From positions 13,701,995-13,765,994 of the forward strand of contig CM022672.1 in NCBI GenBank assembly GCA_012295275.1: 64,000 nt of DNA, in the 5' to 3' direction. Source of the stretch: Chrysomallon squamiferum. Its lineage: Eukaryota; Mollusca; Gastropoda; Neomphalida; Peltospiridae. The notes beneath the pieces were generated by a model. It was not told the origin of the DNA. It ran no database searches and saw only the letters and a list, made by a program, of their open reading frames with translations. This document shows, one piece after another, positions 1-12,579 of this stretch (position 1 is the first letter of the stretch; each line of letters opens with the position of its first letter). A program made the position numbers and the translations under genes.

Positions 1-1107
1 TTTTGTTGAGATGTATGCTTTAGAAATCCCTTTATATTTTAATATAAAATTCTTGTCTTGGACAGAATTGATGAGGTCAGAGGTCATGTATGTTTAGACA
101 ATTCTGTGACAAAATCAGTCTGAAAAATATTCACCTTAGCCATCCATAGTATAAAATAAATTTTTAAAGTATATTTCATCAACAATTATAAAGCTATTCA
201 GTCTGTAATGTGAAAGCATTAACTAGTTATTATAAACTGAATAAAATAAATACACGCAATACACACACACACACAGACACACACGTATATATAAATGTAA
301 ACCATACATCAACTAAATAATGTAATCAAACTGATTCATTTTTATAATAGATCTAAAAGCATTAAAAAAGATATAATTACAAGAAAAATTTTAATATTTA
401 ATATAATTGTAATAATTAATATTTTACTGCAACTTTTATTATTAGTAAAGCTTGGCATTGAGATCAAATGGGACAATCATTTGGAAGTACACAAAAGTAC
501 TGACAATTTGCAAACACAGCCACAGATATACACTTAACATTATTTTTTCTTCTATTCTTCACGACAAAAATAACATCTGTAAAATGGAAGATAAATTTTC
601 AAACTGTTATTTCATAACCAGTACTTTTTTATTCGAGAATAATTTGATTTATGTTTTTCTTGGGAAAAGATGCAGAATTTTCAGCTGAAAACACACACTT
701 CTACCAGTCACCGTCAGAATTACAGGATACTTTGGAAAACAGCAACAACAACAATAATAATAATATCAGTTTTGTAAAATGAAAGGAATTTAGAGTCAAA
801 TTTTTAATATTATTAATTTTTAAATCGACACAATCACATTGGTGACAATCAAACAGATATCATACATTTAAATTTCAAAATAACAATCGTATTGTTCATG
901 GAAAAACGACACCGAATTCTCAGCAAAAATTTTTACATAATCCTCGTTCGTGTTATTGGATAACAATGGGAACTATAATGCTGTAAGCTGAACACACATC
1001 AATGTGTAATTTACAAACGGCAAATAACGACTGCTGTCTGTGAAAATATAAATTAGTATCACAATACACAAAGTTTACACTGGTGGGTTGCTGTACTCAT
1101 TTTGTTT
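1..1107. other. Downstream flank of ABHD16A, no gene seen
   Basis: No exon-like coding sequence with splice sites is visible on either strand. The region should hold the ABHD16A 3' UTR. Minus-strand AATAAA hexamers (tttatt on +) occur at about 628-633 and 435-440 and are possible polyadenylation signals. A short CA tract lies around 260-285. The small ORFs here are low complexity. Confidence 0.6.
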
Positions 1108-2136
1108 TTAATCATTCAGTGTCCATGGTTTCTTGAAGTATTCTTCATGAAGAGGAGTGCCGTGTGTGGCATCAAAATCTATCATGTGCCGGGAAGCCTA
1201 CAGCAAAACAATAATAAATTTTATTACTATTATTATCATAATAATTATCAACATTATTATATATCATCATCATCATGTTATTATGTTATCATCTTTGATT
1301 ATCATTATATATTTTCTTTTTTGGTTTTTTTTTGAGGCAGAATCTGAATATTTTTATTTAAAATGTATTTGTGGCTGATTTAGATTTTGGGTTTTAATTC
1401 CATAGATAGATAGATAGAGAGACAGAGAGACAGAGAGAGAGAGCCCTAAATCTCAGCATATTGTACAAAAGCACTTATTCATACATTATAAGTTCTCATA
1501 AACTTACCAAATACAAAACCATTTGATTTTTCTCCTGCTGACTCCAACCAGTCCCTGAAATCAGAACAAAAAAATTATCATTAATAAACTTGTAAATAAA
1601 ACAACAATCATCAACAAATGAATCTGTAACAACAAACAAATTTTTTTAATACTAATAGTTTATTAGTAACTCATTATAATATTTTTTTTTTTTTTTTTAA
1701 ATATTTTATTATAGTAATGACTGTAATGTTACAAGGAAAAGAGTAATTGCTGCTACCACATAGACTACTGTTACCACTTTAGACACAGCTTCCAACTGTA
1801 ATATTAAAGGTCTATATCCACAGGCATATTTGGCAGCCTTAGCATTATCTCAGTAATGTAGTGGAACATAACAATATGTAAAATGTCTTCAGCTTTAAGT
1901 TGTAACAGTTAACCATTTTTTTAAGCTTTGGCATTTAAACATGTTCATTATTTGTCATGTCAGAAAAAAAAAAAAAACTGCACAGCAAGAGAACCATACT
2001 TACAGACCACTACAACTTTAGACAGATTATATAAATTATCTCAAATCAATATTAAAAGTAATTAAAAGAGTACACAAAACAAGAAATCTCTTTTTTTTTT
2101 TTGTGCTTTTAGTTTTATTCACCTGCTTCAATTTTA

Positions 2137-2167
<31 letters not shown>

Positions 2168-4275
2168 TTAAAGTATTGTGGTTTCTATTTTTTTGTTATC
2201 AAAATATTTTACCTATTTCCATTGGAAAGTTAGATGTATGTTTTTCAGCGTATGACTTCAACTTTGCCAAACACTGATTGGGGTCTACGCTGTATTCTCG
2301 TAGAAGTTGCTCTGAGACATAAAACAAAAATAAAAATAAAATACAAACAATGAATTAATAAATAAATAACAGTCATAATAATAAAATCAAAATGTGACTT
2401 TTGGTCAGTAAATAAATAAATTAAATAATATACTCAATAAAAAAACAACTAATAATAAATTTTTTTTAAAAAGGAATTGGAAATGAGCCAAATAATAACC
2501 AACATTAAAAAAGAAAAATCTGATTTATAAATAAATATAAAAACTTTTGCGTTATATTTCATTACATTTCTAGTAACAACCCCTCTCAACCAAAAAACCC
2601 CCAAAACAACAACATCAACATAAAAAAAAAAACAACAGCAGCAACAGCAGCAACAGCATCAAGTTATGGCATATTTTATAATGAGTGAAACAAACCTTGG
2701 TATGGGCCTTCTCTTGCCAGCCATTGCTCTAAGACTGGCATAGTTGAGGAATCAACAATCTTAGGATATCTTTCAGAAGAGCAAGAGAAAGAGAGAGAAA
2801 AAAAAATATATAATAATAATAATGTTATTATCTGTAAATAATTAGAAAATAATAAAGAAAAAAAGACAAAAAAAAAAAAAAAAAAAATGTTTGCTCACTC
2901 CATTAAGAAACAATACAAATATTAATAATGATAATAAATTCTAAAAAGAAGAAAAGTAAAACGGAAAAAACCTTGTTCAAATTTAAGTTAACTGATTAAT
3001 TGAATAAAAATAATAATAATGAAAACAAATGCTCATAATAATAATAATAGTAACAGTAGTAGTAGTAATAGTAGTAGCAGTAATAATAATACTAAGGTAA
3101 TAATAATAACAATCATAATAATAATAGTGAAACAAAAATTAATAATGATTGTATTTCAATAATTAATAAAACATATTAACTTACCTGTGCTGTAGAACTT
3201 TCATCAAAAGAAAATTTCCTCGGTTGCTCAATATTTGTGGTGGAATTCCTGGTGCTGAACTGGCAACAGAGAAAAAAAAAAAAAAAAAATAAAATAAAAA
3301 AAAAAAAAAAATTCCTGGTGCTGAATTGGCAAAAGAGAAAAAACAAAAACAATAACTAAAAAAAATAAATAAATAAAATGAAAATAATAAAATAAAAAAA
3401 ATTAAATTTATTTTGAAAAAGATTTGGCTCTGAAGTTTTGTGTCATACAAATACCGCTTGTTGTCTGTCATATATGATGACGTTGTAAAGAAAATGGTAA
3501 CATGACAACATTTCATAAGTTCTGTGAAAGTATTATTTTGCCAGTCTTTGTTGTAAAGGAGAACAAGTCACCCAAAACAGTAAACTTATAACTTGAAAGT
3601 GAAAAAGATTTTTATTAGACACATGTGCCATGAAGTCACGACAACAGTGTGAAGGGGTAAAATAGTGGAATCCTAATGTGCTGTCTTAACTTTAATGTAA
3701 CCCACACCCACACATACATGTATGTGTACAAAAAACAATATATATATATATATATATAAGTTGTTAATTAAATATTCTGTATGCAATCAGCAGATTATAA
3801 AACACTGTCAAACTTTAAAAGGTGTTATTTTACAGCTTTAATTTGTTACGAGTGATTACAAAACAATAAAATAATAACTTGGAAGCGTAACAGTTTCATT
3901 ACCCCATTTATTTTCAGTGTCACAGATGCACTTTAACTGCACACATGAACTGGTGGCAGTACTGAAAATGTAACTGGACACGTTATAGAAGTTCAGAGAT
4001 TCAGTAACACTTACTCTGTTGTAATGATTTCATCTTTCATTCTTCTGATCAGTAACAATGGACCTGGATATCTGTAAGTGAAAACAAAATAATAATAAAA
4101 ATGCAGTAAAAATCTCTGAAAATGACTTAAGTATATATAACAAAAATTGCAATGACTGAACGAATATGTAACAATGATTAAAATTTTAAGAATGTTTTAC
4201 TATTATTAAAATAAAGAATTCTTGAGAAGATTCATCAATTTTCAATGGCTGCTAGCCAATGTGTTTTTTTATTTC

Positions 4276-4310
<35 letters not shown>

Positions 4311-4813
4311 CAAAACAGTTATCAATATCAGTTAATATGTTACACATATTGAAATAAAAAATGTCAAATTGTTAATTTATTCTGAAAACTAAGTATTAAC
4401 AAAAAAAGTGTCTTTTAAAATATTAATGTTAATAACAGCTTTAAAAAAAACAATTTTCGTTTAACAGTGATGTCAAAAACCTTAGTTTTCAATGATTAAA
4501 TGCTTAATGTTGGTTTTTTAGATTTATTAATGATATTTAATTTAAAAAATGATAAAAATTAATTTAAAAAAGAAAAAATACTCGCCCCCAGAAACAGAAA
4601 ATAAAGAAAACAAATGAACAGTAGGTGTTTGGGCTATGTGATTGAACTAAATATTACTTTCCAATTTATCTCAAGAAAATAACTTACTTGACCACATTTT
4701 CTGCAATATTTAAATTCAAGAAGCTCCTCAATGACTTTTTAATAATCCCATCTACAAAAAAAACAAAAAAAAACATAATAAATAAAGTAAAATAAAATAA
4801 AAATAAAAATAAA

Positions 4814-4904
<91 letters not shown>

Positions 4905-7900
4905 AATTAAATTAAATTAAATTAAATTAAATTAAATTAAATTAAATTAAATTAAAAAAAAAGATTAAAAAAAAGTAAAATAAATAGCATAATTTGTTAA
5001 TTTCAGCAAAATAATTTATATCAACTCTGTTGAAGGCTATTAGTAAAACTATAATATCTGTTTATAAAAACAAAAAATAATTATGATGTTCACAATATCT
5101 ACAGAATAATAAAAAAACTTACTTAATGATTCTGGCATCTTTGAAGTAGCAAGTGGGACAAGATCATCAAATGTGGCATCTAAAATCTATTGAAGAAAAA
5201 AAAAAAATTGTTGATATCAATACAAAAATTTACATGCAACAAAAATGGATAACTAATTTCTTCATTAACATAAATAAATTAAGAATGAAATCATAAATAT
5301 TACATTCTCTTTATTTTTTAATTTGTAAATCAAAAAATAATAATCATTTTTAAATTTTTAAATCTTTTAAAAGAAAAATCTGACAGATGAACGACAAATG
5401 ACACAACTCACTGTAAATGATAGAAATCTTTCACGAAAAAAATAAATACAAAAATCCTTTTAAATAAAATCTATTAAAAAAGACGAAACAAGTAATTATT
5501 ATTATTTTTTGGTTTTTTTCACTCACGAGATATTCTATATCTGGGTAATTCATGGCAGCCCATGAAGCAGGATATCCACCAATGGACCAGGCAAACAAAA
5601 CAATTTTTTCTGGTTTGAAACCAAGCTTGTGTATTGCATACTGAACAACTGCATCGACTGCAGTCTGTTCTGTTTCAGGCATAGCCACGCCCTAAAACAA
5701 AAGCATTAAAAAAAAACCTCATTATTAGATAGTTGTTAACAATCCTTAGTTACCAAGTAAATGTGTGTACAGATATATATATGTTATTGAATAATCAAAT
5801 AAAGAAAAACAATTCACATATATTACCTTAACCACCAGTACATAGATTCAGAACATTTGTATAAAAGATACAGGTTTACACTATACATATTCATAAATAA
5901 ACCCAAAACAAATTAATCTCTTAATTTTACAAAACAAATGTTAACTGATTTGTACACCGAAAGTATGGATTCTAAACAACCCACACATTTATATAAATAT
6001 CTAAATATTAAGGTAAAAAAACAACAACAAACAAACTAACATAAAGTTAGAATTGAAGAAGAAATATTAATCGTGCATTTCATTACTTGTCAATACAGAT
6101 GTAAATGTAAGATTATTCTTGTTAAAAATATAAATTCTAGTGGACTCGTGACAATTTGCTTACTGAACTAGCACCAAATCCTGGATGGTTCCATCCGAGA
6201 ACAGAATATCCCAGATCCATAGGAGTAGCACAGCAACCAATTTCATAAAAACCAGCATTTCCTTCACAACAAATCACCTACGAATAAATAAATATATTCA
6301 AATAAATATTATTATTACTGCCATAAAACGAGACATATTAATAAATAAGTAAAATTAAAAATAAAATAACTAAACCCCAAAACAAAACAGGTTTATAAAT
6401 AAATAAAACAAAAATAAAATAAACAAACAAATAAACAAAATTATACAACAGTGCTTGAAAACAATAAAATAATAAATAAATTTAACTTACAGGCCAATCA
6501 AATGTTGTTTTTTAATACATATATTTAATTTTTAAACAAAAAAAAAACATGCTTAGGCTTCAACCTTTTTAATTGCTATTCTTAAAAAAATGTATACCAC
6601 TTTATTCATTTATTAATAATAACAGTTATAAACATATAAGCCTAAACATGGTTTTCATTTTAAAAAAATTAATCCAGTACTCAAAAGATTAATGACAACT
6701 ATTTTATGAAGAAATATCAAAATAATTTTTCTTACAAGAGTTGAACCATTGGGGCTGAATTTTCCTCTTCTGTCCAGAAACATGGTGTCAATTTCATTGT
6801 TGTCCTCGGTAACCACTTTAGCTCGAATTCCATGTTTCTGAAAACATCACACACAGAAAACCATTTCTTAAATTTTTTTGAACAGAAATCATGTGAATTA
6901 TTATTTAGTAACTTTTTTCTTTTCTGCATTTGACACAATGTAAGCTATTTGTTTCAGCTAATATCCAGTGTAACAAAAGTGAGGTTATTTTGGGAGCAAT
7001 CTTCAAAACGTGACATGTACCTTTTGTGACTGGCATCAATTAAATGTACAAAAATGGATTTATGTGAGTATGTGTCATCATTAGACATATTTGTTGTTGT
7101 TTTGTTAAGCTATAAAGTCTTACCTCTTCTATCAGTTTGGATCTATACAGCAGTAGTTGGTCTCCTGCAGAAATAAATGCAAAAAAATCTATATTGTTCA
7201 CACATCTTTTTTTCATTATAATATTATATTGCATCAAATGTTTGGTTGCATGTGGGGCTTTCAAAAGAAAGAAATAATTGTTTAATCTGACAAGATTAAT
7301 ATAAATTTCAAACTGACCTACGATAGCATTCATGAGGGAGGTTCCTCCTGGGAAAACCATTCTTCTACCAATTGTATGAACAAGAATGTAACTGCAAAAT
7401 TTTTTAAAATAAATAAATAACATGAATTATATTTTTACACAGTCCTTTTCTTCTCAAACGTCAAGACCATTTACCTATATTACATTAGAATTCACCACCA
7501 TCTTCATTTGAAGAATGTGAAGAAACAAATGTTTTATTTATAAGTATCCACTATATTTATAAGTAATGGTACTACGGTGTAATGTATAAATATGGATAAG
7601 GACTACACAGATAATGCTAGAGCCTTTGATAAACTAGTCATGTAGTAGTGGTTAGAATGGGAAGTACACAGGTAATAATATGTTAATGTATTTTACAACG
7701 AACAAATATTAATATTAGTCTGAATCAGTCATATGTATTGTAAGTAATGACAATACAGAATAAGGAAACCCACTTTGTCTATAAAACTGATCATTGTTAT
7801 TCATCAGCAGAAAATTAATCTTTTATACTCCTGTTCCCACAGACAAAGGGGGATTCTGAGTGCTAAAAGCTTAGTAATTTAAAAAAAAATGTTTAAAGTA

Positions 7901-8047
7901 TAAACAAAACAAAATGCATACCTGAGAATAGTGCATGGAATAGTTTTAAATGCTAACTGATCCTTTGATGATTTAACGAACTGCTGTCTTGGTTTTGTGC
8001 CGTCTCTTTAGAAAGAAAAAAAAAAGAATATTTTTTATTTGTTTGTT

Positions 8048-8092
<45 letters not shown>

Positions 8093-10723
8093 ACACAGAG
8101 ATATATATATTATTTAAATGCATAAATCAGTACACAAAAACACACAAAAAGAAACAAAATGCAAAAATAACAGTGTTTGTTCAACAGACAAGATTCACCC
8201 ACTCTTAAGTTGCTATTTAATAATTTAAACAAAATTACATATAAATATTTACACAGCCAGTTATCTTTAAATGCAGATTTCTTTTATTTTAAACAAGTAA
8301 AACAAATACAGGCTATCTGAATTTGAGTCATAATTGTTACATTTAAAAATTATATTATGTGTCACTGAATTCTGTAAAAAGGTACGAAAGCTGGAAAAAA
8401 AAAAATTTCATGCCCTTTTTTCACATGAACAGTATATTCTGGGATATCTGATTGTTATATAATATATCATAATAAAATAATTACCCATCAATTACGTCAG
8501 CCACACGAAAATCAACAGGCCAGGCCCAGAACTCAAAGTCATACAATAATTTCTGAAATGGTAATTTATAAAATGTTTACAACAGTAAAAGAATATATAT
8601 TCATTTTCCTGTGCTTCTTAACAAATATTTAATGAAATAATAACAGCAACAGAGAGGTAGGTGATAAAATCAAAATATACATCTACTCCAGTGCAGATGC
8701 TTACAGTGAAATGGTTTGTGCAAGCAAATGTGATAATTAATATAACACAAATGTAAAAAGGACTGCATAATTGATTATAACTGTTCCATGTAGAACATTC
8801 TTTTCAGATTTATTTTACATTTCTGTAATTTAAAATCATGTAAAATGAATTTACGTACAATATTAAAATAAAATGTATATATTATTACATATAATTAAAT
8901 TTTTTATATATTTATTTTCATTTATAAAATAAATAAAAGTACACATACATGTATGCATATAGCCACAAAGACACAGTTCTGTCTCTCTCTCTCTCTCCCA
9001 CACACACAAACACATATACACACATATTCACCCACCCACACACAAAAACAGATATATGCACACTCTCATACAAACATTAAGAGAAATATGTAGGTATCAT
9101 TTATATTTAGAGTTACCTTGTTAATGTCAGTATTGAATCTGTGTGCAGACTGCAGTGTAGAAATAAAATCAATGTACTGCTGATTTGTGAATCTTCCAAC
9201 ACCTGTAACAACAATTATTTTATTTACTACCAAACACATTTATGTTCCAGTTTAAACACTGAAATGCATCTGATACCTGAAAAACAATAATTGAAATGTA
9301 TATATATATATGTGTGTATGTGTGTGTGTTTGTATGTGCACAGATATACAGCAAGACACACACACTATTGACAATAAAAGTAGCTCACAATATATTCCAG
9401 TAAGTGTCATGTGACTTTGGATAAGGTTTAATGAACGATTAAATGGTCATTTTTATTTTATTTATTATTCTGTGTTTTGGTAATGAAAATAATTTGTGGT
9501 ACTTTCTACTTACCTCTCAAACAAAATGCAGTAAAGTAAATGATGGCTATAGAGATTGAAAACTTCACTAGGCTTATAAGTCCATCAGTAGTGAAATAAG
9601 CTGTACAAGAATAAAACAATACAATTAGTTTTGCTTCAAGAAATCAAAAAATATTTATAATGAAAACATTAAAGCATGCTGAATAATGGTGGTTTTTGTG
9701 GTCTTTTATAATGAACACTGAAAAATTTGTTATCTTGAAAACAGAAGAAAGATCTATGTTAAGTGTCTATATTGTTTATGTATATGAATGTGCTTTCGTG
9801 CATGTGTGTGTGTCAGTGTGTGTATTTGTGTTTGAGACCTATATGTGTTAATTCTGAAAAAATGTATTACAATTAAGAAGTGAAATTATCATGACACTAT
9901 AAGATAATGTACAATCAGCTGGCCTTATCTGCAGGTTTAGTACATGTCAAAAATACACAATTTAAAATTACTGTATATTATGGCATTCTGTGTGCCAGAA
10001 AGAAAATTTATATGTATTTTAGCTACTGTTAGTAGAAACTAATTGGGTTTCACCTTATGAATATGTATAATGGAAAGTTATATCTTTTATAAATATGTCT
10101 TGAACATCTGCACAGTCCTGGATCCATATACTGAATGATAAAAAGGCTTTTGTAATATATCAGTTTTTTCTTTTCTTTACTGGGTAATTCAGTATGTGTG
10201 TGTGTGAGTATGTGTATGTGTATGTGGGTGTGTGGTGCTGTGTGTAAAAATACCTCTTCTGTACAATATCATTAACAACACTGGTGATGACCAACAGGAA
10301 ACTGACCAACAGAAATTTATCTGAAATGAAAAAAAATATGTCCATAACAAAATGCTAACAAATTTTTTAATGATTATTTTATTTCTCAATTATATATTAC
10401 AAAAAAAGAATTAAATAAAACTTCGATTATTCATAGGATTACCCCTAAGAATCATCAAGTTTAATATAGGAATATTTGTTTTCATGTATTTTTTTATTTA
10501 TCTTTCAATGAATAATAACTTGTAGATACATATAAAAAAAAAAATTAAAAAAAATTAAAAATAAAAATTAGTATTATATTAAAAAGATAAAAAAAAAAGG
10601 TGATAATAAAAGTTAATGGTTTCATATCATACCACTTTGATAAATCTATCACTACCAGACTCTATAATGTTTGGAGTGTATACTGCACCCTGAAAAATAG
10701 AAAATAAAATATCATCAAAATGT

Positions 10724-10755
<32 letters not shown>

Positions 10756-11680
10756 GATAAAGATTGAGACTGGATAAAGTTTATAAATTTAAATAAACCA
10801 ATTTTTAATCAGATATAATATCTCGTTATCTAGATATACGTTTATGATGTTATTATTAAATATTAATCAATACTGGTTATATTTTTTGGATGCATTGTTA
10901 CAGATTGTAGATCTGAATGGCCTGAAAAAAGGTACTCTTTATGACAAAAGGTTTTTCTTTAACCATCACCAGGAGCTCAACATAATTTTGCACATATTGA
11001 TATCATTTTATCACTTAATGTACTTTATATCTTAATGTACGATTTTCTACAACATGAGGTGTGTAAATATTTTGCAACGACCGAACTTGGAGACAATCAT
11101 TTGAGTTCAATATTCGATAGAGGCGTATATATTTATTAATTTAATCTTGTAACAGAAACTGTTCAAAAACTTTTAAACGTTTTTATTTATTGATTAGTGT
11201 AGTTAACTGATCGCTCGTTTACAATGACTTGGCACCCGAAATATTTCCTGTTTTTGTTAGTAGTATTAATAGTAATCCGGACGCTGGCTCTCTGAGCTTG
11301 AAATAATTAATATTCAGTGTCTTTACGTTTTTGAACAATATACATACACTGTGCATATTCTTATTTATATTTTCATTCGTCAGTATAAATTTATTTTCTA
11401 ATCAACGAGTTACAATGACTGGAATAAACAAACCAAGGGATATTAATTAATATAGAAACCGAAACGGCGAAACGTCCATTCTCCAACTTCCGTATAAAAT
11501 GTAATCAGTAATGATATCAGTGATGCATTAAATAAATCTATCGGTTTTATAATTTTGGCATTTTGTTGTGATGCTATGACATGCAAGTTAATTTTTGAAA
11601 TCACAAACCCGAGTTGCTTCATGCTGGTGAATCCGGTATAAACGTGGTCCCTTTACACAGTTTAAATACAACGAAGCCAT
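1108..11680 (-). CDS. ABHD16A: ABHD16A phosphatidylserine lipase (alpha/beta hydrolase 16A)
   Basis: Membrane serine hydrolase; in vertebrates the family removes one acyl chain from phosphatidylserine to give lyso-PS at the ER. Coding exons (transcript order): 11609-11680, 10633-10689, 10254-10320, 9514-9600, 9117-9202, 8485-8552, 7922-8005, 7318-7391, 7124-7164, 6736-6837, 6164-6277, 5527-5691, 5123-5186, 4688-4751, 4015-4071, 3185-3259, 2696-2769, 2213-2311, 1508-1554, 1108-1197. They total 1587 nt, or 528 aa against 558 in human, and all phases agree. Hydrophobic segments lie in the N-terminal ~100 residues. The oxyanion-side motif is CCEGNAGFYE, followed by GWNHPGFG. The nucleophile is Ser320 in AWSIGGY; likely acid Asp395 (RRMKDEIITT) and base His511 (ATHGTPL). 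The start at 11680 matches the family N-terminus; an in-frame ATG at 11692 would add four residues. 20 coding exons is the vertebrate number as I recall it. A duplicated splice site lies in the intron before exon 16. Confidence 0.96.
3185..3346 (-). repeat. Duplicated 3' splice site of ABHD16A exon 16
   Basis: The intron/exon junction (exon high end 3259) reads, on +, aattcctggtgctgaactgg followed by caacagagaaaa. The same ~34 bp recurs at about 3310-3345 with two or three differences, separated by an A-rich run. The second copy therefore carries its own AG acceptor and the first codons of the exon (SAPGI) about 68 bp further upstream. Confidence 0.85.
4800..4955. repeat. Compound AAT / AAAT / AAATT microsatellite
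   Basis: Inside an ABHD16A intron, three perfect arrays abut: trinucleotide AAT (about 4812-4852), tetranucleotide AAAT (about 4855-4903) and pentanucleotide ATTAA (about 4900-4955). It looks like stepwise slippage with a growing unit. Confidence 0.9.
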
Positions 11681-11704
11681 TTTGAATAACATGATTCCGA
11701 TTCA

Positions 11705-11746
11705 TCAAACGAAACGAAACGTAACGAAACGAAACGAAACGAAACT
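11705..11746. repeat. GAAAC pentanucleotide array upstream of ABHD16A
   Basis: About eight copies of GAAAC with one GTAAC variant, 25-65 bp 5' of the ABHD16A start codon, hence probably in its 5' UTR or core promoter. Confidence 0.9.
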
Positions 11747-12547
11747 ACACAGATAAAGACATGATAAGTAATTGTAAAAATGGTAGTGATTTAATTACAA
11801 TCACAATTTATAATAACGTTAGAATAATTGATTTTAAAACACACACACATATACAAAAATAAATAAATAAATAAAATATAAATAAATAAAATAAAATAAA
11901 ATAATTAGTCCCATAAAACGTTTTATGTACATTAATTTTCTAATTTGTAAACAACAGTAATAAAAAATGTATTTTGTTGTTCTTAGTTTTTAATAATATA
12001 TGATTTAAGGAATCTTATTTGTGAAATATATGATAAAATAAATTTAAAAGATGAACTGCTACTTCTTAAACAATTTATTTATTTACTATTCTTATCATCA
12101 TCAGTATTGTGAAGAAAAAAATAAAACCACTTTGGAAATAAAAAGAAAATAATTGACTAAAATACTTAATAGTAACAAAATAAGCTCACCATTTATTTGC
12201 AATCTGACATCACTGCATGGTAAAATGGAAATAGAGTCATTCATGACTGTGGTCATTTTAGTCAGAACTGTGAAGCTGTAAATATTAACATTTCAAGGTC
12301 TAATCTTTTTATTTATAGAATTCCAATTTTAACGAATGAAATGCAGGTGGAACTAATTGTATCAATATATATAGAAAATGAGATCCACATTTTTTAAATA
12401 ATATTTTTTTTGATTGTAACGACTGTCCAAATAATGTTATCCACTTAACTAAAACAAAGCTTTTTTCTTTTCTTATTTTTTTTGGTGAGGGTGTAATTAA
12501 CAATAAAGACAACATAATAAAACCAGTGTAGATTGTATAAAATAATA

Positions 12548-12553
12548 TTTATT
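12548..12553 (-). terminator. Candidate SPOUT1 polyadenylation signal
   Basis: AATAAA on the minus strand (tttatt on +), about 27 nt downstream of the SPOUT1 stop codon. Confidence 0.5.
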
Positions 12554-12579
12554 GCACAAAACTAATTTTTTAAACAGTT

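Larger units (their letters stand above)
11681..12579. other. Intergenic, ABHD16A promoter side / SPOUT1 3' end
   Basis: ABHD16A begins at 11680 and SPOUT1 ends at 12580, both on the minus strand, so this holds the ABHD16A 5' flank. Immediately upstream of the ABHD16A start is a pentanucleotide GAAAC array (about 11709-11746). The rest is AT-rich with an AAAT run near 11860-11905. No further gene was seen. Confidence 0.7.
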
